DNA of 64,000 bases from Branchiostoma belcheri (taxonomy: Eukaryota > Chordata > Leptocardii > Amphioxiformes > Branchiostomatidae), in the NCBI RefSeq assembly GCF_001625305.1, contig NW_017803379.1:2878704-2942703 (forward strand). Direction: 5' to 3'. This document shows positions 31,411 to 43,246 of the stretch, in pieces; position 1 is the first letter of the stretch; each line of letters begins with the position of its first letter. Under the pieces are notes generated by a model that ran no database searches, was not told where the DNA came from, and saw only the letters and a program-made list of their open reading frames with translations. The position numbers and the translations under genes are program-made.

Positions 31411-31581
31411 TAGCCTTTACCAGGCACCGCGGATCGCTAGAAAAAATAGCAGAAATTGGCCGAAATCAATGGGTCGCATATTGGATCCTCTCTGGCCGGC
31501 TAACTCCCCTGGTATACTATCCCTTTATTTCGGCCAATTTCTACTATTTTTCCAGCGATCCGCGGTGCCTGGTAGAGGCTA
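31411..31581. mobile_element. Palindromic element, family A, copy 1
   Basis: Starts TAGCCTTTACCAGGCACCGC and ends with its complement, ...GCCTGGTAGAGGCTA. The inner arms AGAAATTGGCCGAAAT and ATTTCGGCCAATTTCTACT also pair, so nearly the whole 171 bp folds as one hairpin. Confidence 0.85.
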
Positions 31582-32179
31582 CAGATCAGTTACTTTAATG
31601 ACAAACTGGCCGTCATGTGTGTACTTTTTCATGTTTTCCTATTTTTCAGATACACACTGTAACAATACAAATAACTACTACTAGTACTTCAAACATTTGC
31701 AAGCAAACGCCCCTGTAGATCCCAAACAAGCAAAGCCCAAACTTCGAATTCCGTCCCTTCTTCCTGAGCACGAGAGTTATCTACTCGTACCATCCAAAAA
31801 TTATGACCCTAGAATATCCAGATCACGAGATATCAAAACCAGAGGTTCCGCTGCAGTACCATAACAAGCCTCTAGGCGGGGTGCAAAATCTAACCATCCA
31901 GACCTACCCATGTACCAAATATGAAGGAATGAAGATAATCCATTTGAGCAAGGACATTATACAATGTTCTTGATTTGAGCCTTCTCATGGTGACCTCTAG
32001 CAGTGAATGATATAATTGCAGTACATGTTCCCCCTCTGCCGTACTGATGCAGTACTGAAGCTGAATAATAGAGGACGCTTTCCGTGTACGAGATCGAGAA
32101 TGCAACAAATACATAGCCAATACACAGCCAATCTATCCAGACGCTTTGATTTATTTCGTTGGCTAGCAGACTGACAGTG

Positions 32180-32330
32180 TCACACACACACACACATGTA
32201 CACACACGCACGCATGCAAACCCACACGCGCGCGCGCACATGCACACACACGTATGCACACACACACGCACACACGCACGCACACACGTACATGCACGCA
32301 CACGCACACACACGCATGCACACGCGCGCG

Positions 32331-32361
<31 letters not shown>

Positions 32362-32420
32362 GCACGCACACGCACACACACACACATGCACACAAATACA
32401 CGCACGCACAGACAACACAT
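32180..32420. repeat. (CA)n-rich microsatellite
   Basis: About 240 bp of CA with interspersed CG, TG and TA steps. It produces long spurious Cys/Val and His/Thr reading frames on both strands. Confidence 0.97.
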
Positions 32421-32639
32421 ATATAACTTGGTATAGTCTCCATTTTTAATGCAGGTAATTAAGGTGGTACATGTAAGTTAGTAAGTTGGAACAGATACCA
32501 GATACTAGTAAGTGATCCAGACGTTCTTGAAACTCTTCAAGATGAAATAACAATACCAAGAATACTAATAACAATACTGCGAACAGCCTCGAGGAAGGCT
32601 CGCTACATAATTTACTGAAATGGCTGACTTCGACGTCGT

Positions 32640-33860
32640 TTCAGACGGTCAGGGACAATGCAGGGTGCGTCCCTGACAATCACAGTTGACCCTGGCGAAC
32701 TCTTTTGTCCAGTTCCCAGAAAATTCGTCAAGTGTAGAAATATTCGTGTAGAAAGAATGCTAATTGCAATATAAACGTACCAAAAATAACTTGCGAGAAC
32801 GCCTGCATCGCAATGCTGACACTTGCAGGGCGTGTATCGGACTCGACCTCACGAACTCTTTTTGTCATGTTCCAAGAAAATACATCAAGTGTGAAATATT
32901 GGTGTAGCAAGAATGTTAATTGCAATATCAAGAATAACTCTAGAGAACACCAGCCTCACAGTGCTGATACAGGCGGGGTAGGGCCCGTACTTTACAATTA
33001 CAATTGACCTTTGCGAATTCTTTGGTATGTTTTCGAAGCTGATACAGCTAAATGTGAATAATCATTTAGCCAGAATAGTAACTGGAGTACCAAGAACAAT
33101 TTGCGGGAACGCCCACTTCATAATACTGCTACTAGCGAACATCGTTTTAGCGCAGGGCGCGTACTTGACATTAATTTTCAACTGGCCTTAACGAACTCTT
33201 TTAAGATAAGTCTTCCAAGACGATACAGCTAAATGTGAATAATCGTTTCGCAAGAGTACAGATTGGAGTAGGAAGAACAATTCATAACACTTCATAATAC
33301 TGATACCAGCGGGTCCTTGACATTTACTACGCCTTGACGAACTCCTTGATATTTTTGGAAAATACATCTAATGTGAATAATCGTGTAGCTAGAATGTCTA
33401 TGTATGGCAATGCTAACGGTAGGAAAAAACGTTGCGGGAACGCCCGCTTCACAATACTGATACCGACGGTGGTTATTTTCGATGCAGGGCGGGTACCTGA
33501 AGCTCGCACCTGACAATAACAATTCACCTTCAAGCTTTCTTTGATGTTTTCTAGGAAAATCCATCTAGTGTGGATAATCGTGTAGCTAGAAGACTACTTA
33601 CAATAATCTTAAAGGATACTACATGTAAGAATAATTTTGGGGAACGCCCGCTTCACAATGCCGATAATCACAGCTGACCTTGATCAGGGCCTTGATGGAC
33701 TCAGTGAATAATCGTGTAGCTAGAACACTAATTGCAATACTAAGAAGAATTTTCGGGAGCGCCCGCTTCACAATGCCGACAGGGTGCGTACTCGACATCC
33801 AGGCTTGACCCGACAATCTCTTTCGTATTCACGGCGAAAAAATGTAATAAGTGACATCCG
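32640..33860. repeat. Diverged tandem repeat, about 8 units of 115-200 bp
   Basis: Recurring landmarks in the same order: GACGAACTC, a GTTTTC/GTTCCAAGAAAATAC block, ATGTGAATAATCGTGTAGC, AATTGCAATA, CGGGAACGCCCGCTTCAC and AATGCCGATAC. Unit starts lie near 32668, 32820, 32966, 33132, 33305, 33464, 33666 and 33780. Units vary in length through indels. Several units keep a similar minus-strand reading frame, but frames and stops do not agree across the array. Confidence 0.8.
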
Positions 33861-34200
33861 AGGACATCAATCTCAATCTTTCTTTGTGACTATAATCGTC
33901 ACATAAAGTATTTAATATATATGTAAAGTTATCAGGATCCCTTTTGTACTGGGACATGTGTCGGTTTGTGTTCTGACATTTACACCTTGTAAGGACGTAC
34001 ATAAACATACCGATTGCGTATTGAACTGACTTTTCTGAAATAACGTTGATCTATTAGCTGACCTATTCTGTCCAGACTTAGACATTCTACCCCAAGGGTA
34101 ATTCTTATCTTTACATTGGTATGTTCGATTTTCTTTCAATATTGTGAACCCTATTTCCAGTATGTACCAGGACGTTTTATGTTCAGGCGTGGGTTACATT

Positions 34201-34404
34201 TAGCCTCTACCAGGCACCGGGAAAAGGCTGAAAAGAGTACAAGTTAACCAGAAAGACAGATAACATTGCAGGGGAGTTAGTCCGCTGGAGAGTATATTTC
34301 GGGAGCGGCAAAATGCACTGTAATGTACCAACTCCAGTGGCAAGTTATCTGTCTTTCTGAATTTGTACCCTTTCCAGTCGCTTCCCGGAGCCTGGTAGAG
34401 GCTA
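34201..34404. mobile_element. Palindromic element, family A, copy 2
   Basis: Ends TAGCCTCTACCAGGCACCG and GGAGCCTGGTAGAGGCTA, 204 bp. Inner blocks AGACAGATAAC and GTTATCTGTCTTTC pair, as do GGGGAGTTAGTCC and its diverged partner. Confidence 0.85.
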
Positions 34405-34579
34405 GGTTACATTGCCGTGGAGTTATTTCATCCTGACTGTTCTTCAGATCAGTTTGACTATAACGAGTGATCTTACTGCTGACCTTAGAAGCGACCTTGT
34501 CACCCATGCTTGATATCTGTCAGGGTCGTTAACATGGCACCAAGGTAACACCACCAGACGGGGTGGGGGTGGGGGTGGG

Positions 34580-34668
34580 GTCTACCAGGCTTCAGAAGTA
34601 GCGGGAAAGAGTAGTAAGTGGCCAAATAGACATACAACATGCCAAGGGAGTTGCAAACTGTACCCCTT
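34580..34668. mobile_element. Half of a family A palindromic element
   Basis: Begins TCTACCAGGCTTCAGAAG and continues AGTGGCCAAATAGACAT and ACATGCCAAGGGAGTTG, the left arm of family A. The right arm is missing. Confidence 0.7.
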
Positions 34669-35959
34669 TCTAGGTATAAACTGTACCAAAATAACAACTC
34701 GGATTGCACGGGGACACTTATTTTGCATTACATGTTTGAGACATGTCACAGAGGTCATGTCAGCACATATCAGAGGCTAGGGGGTCTCATTGCATGTTAC
34801 TCCAAGTTTTCAGCTTCCGAATAGTTTTAAATGCCCAAAGTATGAAATACTGATGCAAATGTGCTAACGGGGACAGTATGTGTCAATATTATACAGATTG
34901 CCTTATTCAGAATATTCCAGTTTGGCCACCCTGAAATTGCATTGGATCGCTTTTAATTTATACCCAGTCAGAAGTCGGGAATTTGGGACCACATTGCCCG
35001 CTACAACCCTCCAGCCCACACATGTGAATCACCATTCGTACATGGGTGCAAGGACAACAGCGACGCCTTTTATCTGCTCGAGTAAACGCATTAATGTCTG
35101 GAGTAAACACGGTAAATGCTGGGGTAAACACAGTAACATGTGTTTCTGTGGAGCTGAGAAGCCGCCAAGGTCGTACCACGGGTACCACGAGCTAAACTCA
35201 CCCCGTCTATCTTTAGCTTTAAAAGAACCGCAGTGAGAAACTTTTACAGCCTTCAAATCAGGGAAGGATCACATGTAACGTTACCGTACATTCTCATCTA
35301 GATCTGCCCAGTAAAGATCATAGATATCTCAAACTTGGCGTGTTGGGCTTTCTCAGTTTTCCCGGTACTGCTATCTAGTTAAACGGCTTCGGGTAGTGTA
35401 TTGGATACTGCCTGGCAAATTTTATACTACTAGTATCTTACCTCACCTCACCTCACCTCACCGGTCCCATAGCAGTCTGTCCTGCCGTCGGGGCAACTAA
35501 ACTGTCCACAAGAGTATCTTACCACTTTGATACTAAAACACAGCACCAAAACATCTGCTTGGAGATTAATCAGAAACAGAGGATAAGAGAGGGTACGCCA
35601 CGGGTAAACTTCCCTCCAAGCAGATATTGGATGGGGATATCGTTACTGCCTCGTTTTCTGACAGTAAAATAAAACACTATTGGGCCCTGTCTAATCCTTT
35701 GTTATGAGTTAGCAGAACAACAAGGCAGTCTGCGTGGGAGGAGCATCGCCTATGCAGCTTTACCTACAACCGCTAGATGGTGTGATATAATTAGTAGGCG
35801 CTAAGACCCAAAATGCGCCAGTTTTGATGAGCCGAACTTAAGCTTGCAAATACATGTACGTTTCATTATAATGATCCAGTGTCACTTTATCACCAGTGGA
35901 TGTAGCAGAACGAACGAGCTCACCTCACCAAGGCAGCTATCCAGGCGTCTTCCCTCAGG
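34669..35959. other. Intergenic, no gene seen
   Basis: Contains a short (CCTCA)n run near 35440-35460 and a small inverted repeat around 35548-35627 built on TCTGCTTGGAG / CTCCAAGCAGA, the terminal core of family C. No coding signal. Confidence 0.5.
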
Positions 35960-36113
35960 TCTTAAAAGAGATTTGGGCTTTGGCATATTTTTGGCGTGTT
36001 TATAGGCTTTTTATATGGCTTTCCTTTTTGTACTGGTAGATTTTGTTTACTCCAAAAAAGCCTTAAAACACGCCCAAAAATAAGCCAAAGCCCAAACCTC
36101 TGCTTGGAGAGTA
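35960..36113. mobile_element. Palindromic element, family C
   Basis: The left arm GATTTGGGCTTTGGCATATT and the right arm AAAATAAGCCAAAGCCCAAA with CCTCTGCTTGGAGAGTA are inverted repeats of about 60 bp, with GGCGTGTTTATAGGC against GCCTTAAAACACGCC. Related ends occur at 46440-46580, 10376-10553 and 59535-59665. Confidence 0.7.
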
Positions 36114-36637
36114 CCCCCAGGTTGTTTTGACGCTGATGCCCCATCATTATATACCGAGTCCGTCATGCTGAAGTCCGACAGGCATTGTTACGGAGCAGCC
36201 TGGCGGGTTTTCTCGGTGGTTGATCTGGTCTTGAGTGAGTCACCCTGCCCCAGGCACAGTGACAGACGTGTTAGTATTACCGAGTGGATCCATAAATATC
36301 TACCTGAGGAGACGACAATAGAGTCTGGACACAGTTGGACGACAGGTGTGATCTGTGATGGATGATATTTTGCTTCGGGCAAACAGGACTTACAGACCTG
36401 CCGTGCGAAGTCCGGATATGACTGTGATCAGATCACTTCGCTCGTTCCTGGAAAACTATTATAGTTTGATGTTTGATAAACAATGTCAGCCCCTGGACTA
36501 CATTTGTCCCTGTATGTCGGTCAGGCTGTTTATCTACCGTCACTAACAAGAGCCAACAAACTTGGAAAATGGACACACATGTCCGTAACATATTAACTTC
36601 AAGTCTGAGTTTCTAAGATTCTTTCGTATCTTTTCCA

Positions 36638-36843
36638 TAGCCTCCACCAGACTCCTTTGCAGGCTGAATATATAGTAGAGATCAGCCTGAAAAGGGATGT
36701 AACTGGCCAGGGGAGTTAGCCGGGCATAGAGGATCATAGAGGGTCCGATTTGCCTGCACGACTAACTCCACTGGCCAGTTACATTCCTCTTTAGGCTGAT
36801 TTCTACTATTTCTTCACCCTGTGAAGGAGTCTGGTGGAGACTA
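36638..36843. mobile_element. Palindromic element, family B, copy 1
   Basis: Ends TAGCCTCCACCAGACTCC and GGAGTCTGGTGGAGACTA. Inner arms GTAACTGGCCAGGGGAGTTA and TAACTCCACTGGCCAGTTAC pair. 206 bp. The right half also forms the outer border of the large foldback next to it. Confidence 0.85.
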
Positions 36844-36944
36844 TCTTTCCCGCTTGTGTGTTCATACACCTGTAGGGCATGTCGCACAGACAGTGGTTCT
36901 CAGTGGAAAGACGAGACTTGCCTTTGTCTGTTATTACAGGATCA

Positions 36945-37085
36945 GGATATGAATTTTTTTACATTTCATGCTATAGATAAATTCAAATTCATTCTAGAAG
37001 GTAATAACCCATACTGTGAACAAATACTTAAATATATATATATGAAATCATATTTAGAAATTAGAACACGTAGTATAAATGACAC
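36945..37085 (+). mobile_element. LINE remnant (end of reverse-transcriptase ORF)
   Basis: The translated plus strand reads AIDKFKFILEGNNPY and then ILKYIYM, resembling the C-terminal tail of CR1/L2-like non-LTR retrotransposon proteins. The same motif (LDAIDKFNYIL) occurs on the minus strand near 44040. It is embedded in the left foldback arm. Confidence 0.5.
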
Positions 37086-37670
37086 ACCAAAGTGGTTTGT
37101 CGTGTCAATAAGTTTAGGGGTTGGTGCCACGATGATCCCCGTGTATTGTAAAGCGAAAACCAATGGATCATTCCCCGCAACTAGTTGAGTGTGATATGAT
37201 TATCACTAATCGGAAAGGTTTTTATGTGCCAAATTGCCCTTGGCTTTCTTTGATGTTCATTGTTCTTCTTCACTAGATTTAAGATAAACTTACAATGGGA
37301 GTTGGCTTCGCGACGCTACCTTCGCACATTCCTGTCGTCTACTTAAGTGAAGGTGATTCAGCACTCTGGAAGTTCTCTGTCCACCATATGTTTACACGGT
37401 CTGAGTTTTAATGACATCTTACAAACATCAGCAGAGCGCCGGGTTAGACATGTGGGACATGTTGGGAAGCATCACGTGTACCTACTTTTCTTACTTTTTA
37501 AGAATTTTGAGAAGGAGGATTTCTGTTAGCTTCATGAAGCCATTCTCATGCACAACACGTCGACATAACGAGTGTGCTGGGTAGCACGACATTAGCGTTG
37601 CTTGTTGTTACTCAACTTTCGCCTAAGGATATGAATTCATGAATTACTATACTTAGAGGCACTTGTATGC

Positions 37671-37822
37671 GGCGGCGTTACTTTTTCGGGGAGCGACGCG
37701 AGTTATGCCGCGGAGGGACCGTTTTGCCACCGAGGGACTTTGCCTGGGAGAGACGGTTTGGGCGGCGAAACCGTCTCTCCCGGCATAACTCGCGTCGCTC
37801 CGCGAATAAAAATAACGCAGCC
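37671..37822. repeat. CG-rich palindrome in the foldback spacer
   Basis: GGAGCGACGCGAGTTATGCC and its complement GGCATAACTCGCGTCGCTCC frame an inner pair around GAGAGACGGTTTGGG. A related piece is found at 43318-43436 (ACTCGCGTCGCTC). Confidence 0.75.
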
Positions 37823-38267
37823 ACCTCAGACGTCTGAATGAGAATGGCTCCACAGTGGATAACAGAAGTCCTCTTTCTCAAAATTCTGAAAAAGTAAGAA
37901 AAGTAGTTACACGTGATGCTTCCCAACATGTCCCACATGTCTAACCCGGCGCTCTGCTGATGTTATGTTATATTAAAACTCAGACCGTGTAAACATCTGG
38001 TGGACAGAGAACTTCCAGAGTGCTGAATTACCTTCACTTAAGTAGGCGACAGGAATGTGCGAAGGTAGCGTCGGGAGACAACTCCCATCATTAAGTTTAT
38101 CTTAAATGTAGCGGATAAAGTGGAACAACGAACATCAAAGAAAGCCAAGGGCAAGTTTGCCCATAGAATAGACGCCTTTCCGATTAGTCATAATTATCTC
38201 ACGCTCAACTAGTGGCGGGGAATGATCCATTGGTTTTCGCTTTACAATACACGGGGATCATCGTGGC

Positions 38268-38625
38268 ACTACTCAAAGCCATCCACAATAGATTCCACAC
38301 ACATTACAATCTTGACCTGCCATGTACTTGGACCACTTCTTGTGGGTGTAGTTCTTGTATTGCTATTGCTATCAACACAGTATATTATAACTACTTATTA
38401 GATATATTTGAATTATGCTTAACCTTCTATATTGATGTATTTTTTACTTGTTATTGACCATGTAAATTTTGATATTGTATATGATGTTGTATATGTGTTT
38501 TTGTATGAGGGAGCGCAACTTGTAAAGGTGCGTATGCACCTGTTTTGCCCTCCCTTTCACTTTGTGAAAAATCATAATAAACAATAAACACCAACTCGCT
38601 TTTACGACATAATTATAGGAAGAAC
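38268..38625 (+). mobile_element. Probable LINE 3'-end insertion
   Basis: Present in the right foldback arm but absent from the left. It carries a GAGGGAGCGCAACTTG / CCCTCCCTTTCAC hairpin and ends in AATAAACAATAAAC, the kind of short tail repeat that closes CR1/L2-type LINEs. No coding part is left. Confidence 0.5.
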
Positions 38626-38877
38626 TTACAGCGACTTTGACTTTACGTGTTTTAATTTCTAAACATGAATTGATATTTTTACCTACTTGTACACAGTAAA
38701 TATTACCTTCTAGAACGAAGTTGTATCTATAGCATGAAATGTAACAAACTCATAATCTGAGCCTGTAATAACAGACAAAGCCAAGTCTCGTCTTTCCACT
38801 GAGAACCACTGTCTGTGCGACATTCCCTACAGGTGTACATGTATGTTAACAGTTGAGAACATACAAGCGGGAAAGAT

Positions 38878-38972
38878 AGTCTCCACCAGACTCCTTCACA
38901 GCCTGAATAAATAGTAGAAATCGGCCTAAAAAGAAATGTACCTGACCAGGTGAGTTAGAGGGGAGTTGGTAC
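38878..38972. mobile_element. Half of a family B palindromic element
   Basis: TAGTCTCCACCAGACTCC followed by GAATAAATAGTAGAAATCGG. Only the left half is present; it is also the outer rim of the right foldback arm. Confidence 0.75.
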
Positions 38973-39041
38973 CGAGGCCCTAATATTTACCCATTCCCTA
39001 TCTCCAGGTTAGTGATCGAAATTAAGTCGCACATTAGAGAA

Positions 39042-39443
39042 GATTGGCCTAATAGTTAGAAACATGCCACAGGAGTTGGTCCGCTAAAATTATCTCATTT
39101 TTTTTTACTTCTGACAAGTATTTCCTTACAAACATGTATTAAGCTCTTTTACCTGTGTCAACAATCGGAATAATCGCTAATAGAAGAATTAGAAGCCTTT
39201 ACTAGTGAAAAAATTGTAAACACCCCTCTAGCACCACTTTTTGTCCTTATTCGTCTTTTACTCTCCTTTACAGATACTATATAAATGTGCTAAATAATCA
39301 GGCCTCTGCTAATGGAGTACACTTTGAAGAGAGCTGAAACTTGAACTCTGGCATGTTCATTCATTTCAATGATACAGTAAGTATCTGTCTATTTGACCAA
39401 CTTCTACACATTCCAGCCGCTTCTGAAGCCTGGTAGAGGCTAG
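39042..39443. mobile_element. Disrupted family A element
   Basis: Left-arm pieces ACATGCCACAGGAGTTGG and TCCGCTAAA at about 39063-39090, and right end GCCGCTTCTGAAGCCTGG followed by TAGAGGCTA at 39412-39443, separated by about 300 bp of unrelated sequence. The left terminus is lost. Confidence 0.5.
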
Positions 39444-40934
39444 CGCAAGTGACGTCATCGCGAGGTTTGATTAGGCAAATGGCGAAGTGTTCGATCGGAA
39501 AGATCCAATAGTGGAAACTGACGAATTGTACGGAAAATGACGAGCTGGTCGGAAATTTCCTACAGCAGTCCTGGGGGTTAGTCAAGACTACACAGATTAC
39601 GACATTTTCCAAGAAAAGTGCGTTTGATCACATCCTGAGTCGTGGTGGAGAAACAAAAAGGTTACCACCGCTAAACAAAGACTAATAAATCCACGGAAGG
39701 ATGTCGATCGTCCCACAGTCACGTACGCTTCTTGTGAGGAACCAGATCTATGTGTATCTGCGGTACGTACGAGTACTACACCTTCCGCCGGACATCCTAC
39801 ATGAAACGCCAAAATAGGCACAAAGGACAGGATATGTCACCTGCCAGGTATTGCCATTCCTTCATATCGACGTCATGACGTCGTGGAAATGTTATGTATA
39901 TGTATATGGTATTTTTAGTAGGCACAGAAAATACAGACATGCATGCAAATGAGATGAAGTAGGCCTTCGCATGTAGTGTACCTGAACTGTGCTTGTTGAC
40001 CAATAGAATAACATAGAAACTCGCACAGCTTCGGTCAATCCTTTGGAAACGACATTTCCTGGATGGGGTTTGCCTGACACATGGGCCTCCCCAGTCCCTA
40101 AACATATACTTCCGGACACGTTTCGGACATGTACAGAGCACTGACTTATTAGTTATGAACAAATTTCACCATCACTTCACTTTTTCCCCTTTTTTTATCA
40201 CTTTCCGGAGCACCCTCACCCCACTGGCAGCATCTGTCAAAACCCTGGGCGGGATGCCCCATATGGGTTTGGCCCAGTACGAAATAGATGTAGATGTTGC
40301 ATCGTCCCAATTGCAAGAAAATGCTGTTCCAATTAGTCACGCACTGTGAAGTGTATGTATGTAGTGAAGCACGAGTTGACATATGGGTCCACGAGATAGA
40401 CATCTATGTTTAGTTTGAACCTCATTGAGTGAAGAACCGCTACACTGAAACTGAGTGGGCGGGTGTGATGTGGTTGCCATGACGACAGCACTTCTCTCCG
40501 CTTGGCTGCCCACAGGTGTGGAACAAGCGTTACCACGCCCACATCGGATAACACTTAAAAAGTTTCTCATCTATCAAGTTCTAAGAAAAACAGAAAAGGT
40601 AAAAAAAGGACATTTTCAATAGATTGGTCTCCAGTGGCACATTTGGATTGATGTTTTTTTTTGCTCACTGCAGTTCCCATGTCAATCTCACTAAACATCT
40701 TGACAATTTAACAGACATGTAGGTACATTGTTTTGTTGCAGTTTCTGTGTACATGAAGGTTAGGAATTGTGAAACGAAAACTCTGTTTTCACTTTCCTAT
40801 TCCTAGCCTCTACCAGTGTTATATATGCTGAATGCTGCTATAATGATGACTGCACTAGACCACGGCTTGGGCCAGACTGATCCCAGGGACAGATTTGATA
40901 CCAGATGTGACACCACATGTGTACAAGTCCTACC
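39444..40934. other. Intergenic, no gene seen
   Basis: Holds only a short family A end at 40804-40825 (TAGCCTCTACCAG). Minus-strand reading frames here are short, have no recognisable domains and show no splice pattern. Confidence 0.5.
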
Positions 40935-41065
40935 ACCTACACCAGGCTTCAGAAGCGGTTAGAATAACTAGAAATCGGCCAAATAGACAGATAACATGCC
41001 AGATATCTCTGCCTATTTAGCCTATTTCTACTCTTTCAGCCGCTCCTGAAGCCTGGAAGAGGCTA
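40935..41065. mobile_element. Short family A palindromic element
   Basis: CACCAGGCTTCAGAAGCGG at the left and CCGCTCCTGAAGCCTGG, then AAGAGGCTA, at the right. 131 bp with an internally shortened loop (ACATGCCAGATATCTC). Confidence 0.75.
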
Positions 41066-42168
41066 TAATATGGATTACAAAGTTATTTTTAGGCTTAAGG
41101 TTTCTGGGGCGGGATGGGCCAAGCAAGGTGGTGTGTACATGTAAAGAAGAGAATACAACAGTGTAAGTATAACGCAGGATACCAGAGCTATACATTATTG
41201 TTGAGCAAACGTATACGTAACATGCTTTTGGGCAACAATTGAAAGTGGCTATATCCGGTATGCGGTGTTCTTTCATATTTTCGTCAGGTGCGCTTACTTT
41301 TTCACACATCTAGAGTAATTAAATTCATTTTTAATATAATGTCGTTTCTTACTGCATCTTTTTTATCAGACAAAATTGACTCTGGTTCACAGAATTTCTT
41401 CATCGACTGGGTAGTTTGAGTGCAACAGTTGAGTAGTAATCGACTGAGATTTTCTTTTGTGGTTCTAAATCGGGCAAGGCAGTAAGTCAACGTCATCTAA
41501 GGTGTTATTTTCAGTGGGTGGAATACTGCATTTCCTGGCTATTCTCTCGAACATTTTGAAAGGCCCAGCCCCCTTCAGCAAGTTACAAATTACACACAAT
41601 AGGAAGGTAATTTTTCTGCCGCCTTCACGTCCGTGTATAACCCGTACTTATCTCTGTGTGTAACCTAACTTCGCAGTAGACGAGCGGACTAGAACGCAAT
41701 CCACAGGTCTTTTGGCAGGTAAGAACGTATGTCTGTGGGCTTGATGAGGGGATTTAGAATAATCACCTGGTCTTTGGGAAGGTAAGCACCTCTGTCTCCA
41801 GGTGTAATCCACCTTGGGACACCTGAAAAACAGGCCATAGTTCTAAGTGTGATCTACCGGTAAAATAAGATGAACCTGTGATGCGGGAACACCAAGGTAA
41901 AACCTGCAAGCCCGGGTTTTTCCCAGGCGGGACACACTTTTTGTCCAGGTTTGACCCACAAACAGAAAGGGCAAACAATCAATGTTGAACTACTTAAACT
42001 GCTTAGTTGACTTTGTAAGGCTACCAATTACCCAGCGGAAGGGACAAGAAAGGAGAGACGCCACGTGTAACGCGTGCGGGGGCGGCATTTCCTGTCGTGA
42101 GAGGTACAGAAACACGGCACCTCCCCCCTCCCAAAAATAACGGCCATACAACATGTCCCGCCATGCCC
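41066..42168. other. Intergenic, no gene seen
   Basis: No domain-bearing reading frame and no recognised repeat. Confidence 0.45.
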
Positions 42169-42389
42169 TAGTCTTTTCCAGACTCGTTTGAAGGCTGAAT
42201 AAATACTAGTAGTAGAAATAGACTTAAAAAGGGGATATATTTGGCCAGAGGAGTTGGCTGGCCATAGAAAGAAGTCTGTGCAGGCAAATTGGTTCCTCTC
42301 TGTCGGCCAACTCCTCTGGCCAATTATATCCCCTTTTTAGGCCGATTTCTACTATTTATTTACCCCGCAAAGGAGTCTGGTGGAGACTA
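42169..42389. mobile_element. Palindromic element, family B, copy 2
   Basis: TAGTCTTTTCCAGACTCG at the left, GGAGTCTGGTGGAGACTA at the right. Inner arms TTGGCCAGAGGAGTTGGC and GCCAACTCCTCTGGCCAA pair without a mismatch. 221 bp. Confidence 0.85.
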
Positions 42390-43246
42390 GTCCTGCCCCA
42401 CCTATTCGTGCAAGAGGCATTGACCCCGTCCAGATGCCATCGTTATTACGTCAAGGTGAACCATCAAAAGAAGCAACTGCGCCTGCGCGAAACCCGGATT
42501 TTTTTGTCACGGTTTTCGTTGGATGCTTAGTCACCGTGCGTCAAAGTTATGCCTGTTGCAGACGATGTCTTTTTTGACACAACATTTGAAAACTATAACT
42601 ACTGTCATCCTTGAATACGCACATACATATAAATGAGCCGTTCTGCCAAAGTTTTTCGACATCTGAAGCTATAAACTATCGTCATCCTTAATGCCTTCTG
42701 TCAAAGTTTTCCGTCAGAACATTTGAAAACCATAGCTTAAACCAAGGAGCTTCTACTCCTTGCTTATAAACACGGTGAATACATTGTGCAACCTTAAGTT
42801 CTGCCCGGAAGTGCTGCACAATCAGGTTTCACCCCCTATTTCCTTGACACCATAGCACAATACATTGATCCAATACATTACGGGTTTCGCGCAGGCGCAG
42901 TAACGACGTTCTACCGCCGTGCGACATTATGGGAGCAATGACCGCTAGCTATCCTCCCGCCAGAACATGTTTTAACAGAGCCAGCGGTCACGGTAACAAG
43001 GAAGTGAAAGCACTTCTGAAACTTCCTCCTCCTGCCTCCTGCAGTTTCCCGCCGGTAGAAACTTGTCTGGCCGAACGACATTCATCGGGTCTACACCATC
43101 TGTCGCCGGGGTCATCTTGATATACGAGAGTCGAGTGGTAAAGGTGACAGGAAATGTCTGTTGACTTTCCTACTTCATCATGCCAAATCATCAAGTTTAT
43201 ATTAAACAACCTCATACCTCATTGTCGTGCCAAACTCCTAGAAACT
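42390..43246. other. Intergenic, no gene seen
   Basis: Two related CG-rich stretches (GAAACCCGGATTTTTTTG around 42490 and GGGTTTCGCGCAGGCGCAG around 42880) carry inverted copies of CTGCGCCTGCGCGAAACCC, so another foldback of about 420 bp may span 42476-42900. Confidence 0.4.

Larger units (their letters stand above)
36765..38965. repeat. Giant foldback (2.2-kb inverted repeat)
   Basis: Left arm about 36765-37555, right arm about 37838-38965. The core blocks are very alike: the left arm at 37430-37530, with GAGCGCCGGGTTAGACATGT and GGGAAGCATCACGTGTA, is mirrored at 37860-37965 with only a few differences. Outer parts, including half of a family B element, are also mirrored. The right arm carries an extra insert at about 38268-38625 that looks like a LINE 3' end. 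A smaller CG-rich palindrome lies in the spacer. Confidence 0.85.

Noticed and set aside
31957-32449. Long Cys/Val- and His/Thr-rich reading frames on both strands
   Set aside because: They are translations of the CA microsatellite in several frames and have no protein character.
32180-33860. CRISPR-like array
   Set aside because: The repeats are long, adjacent and diverged with no unique spacers, in a eukaryotic genome; it is an ordinary tandem repeat.
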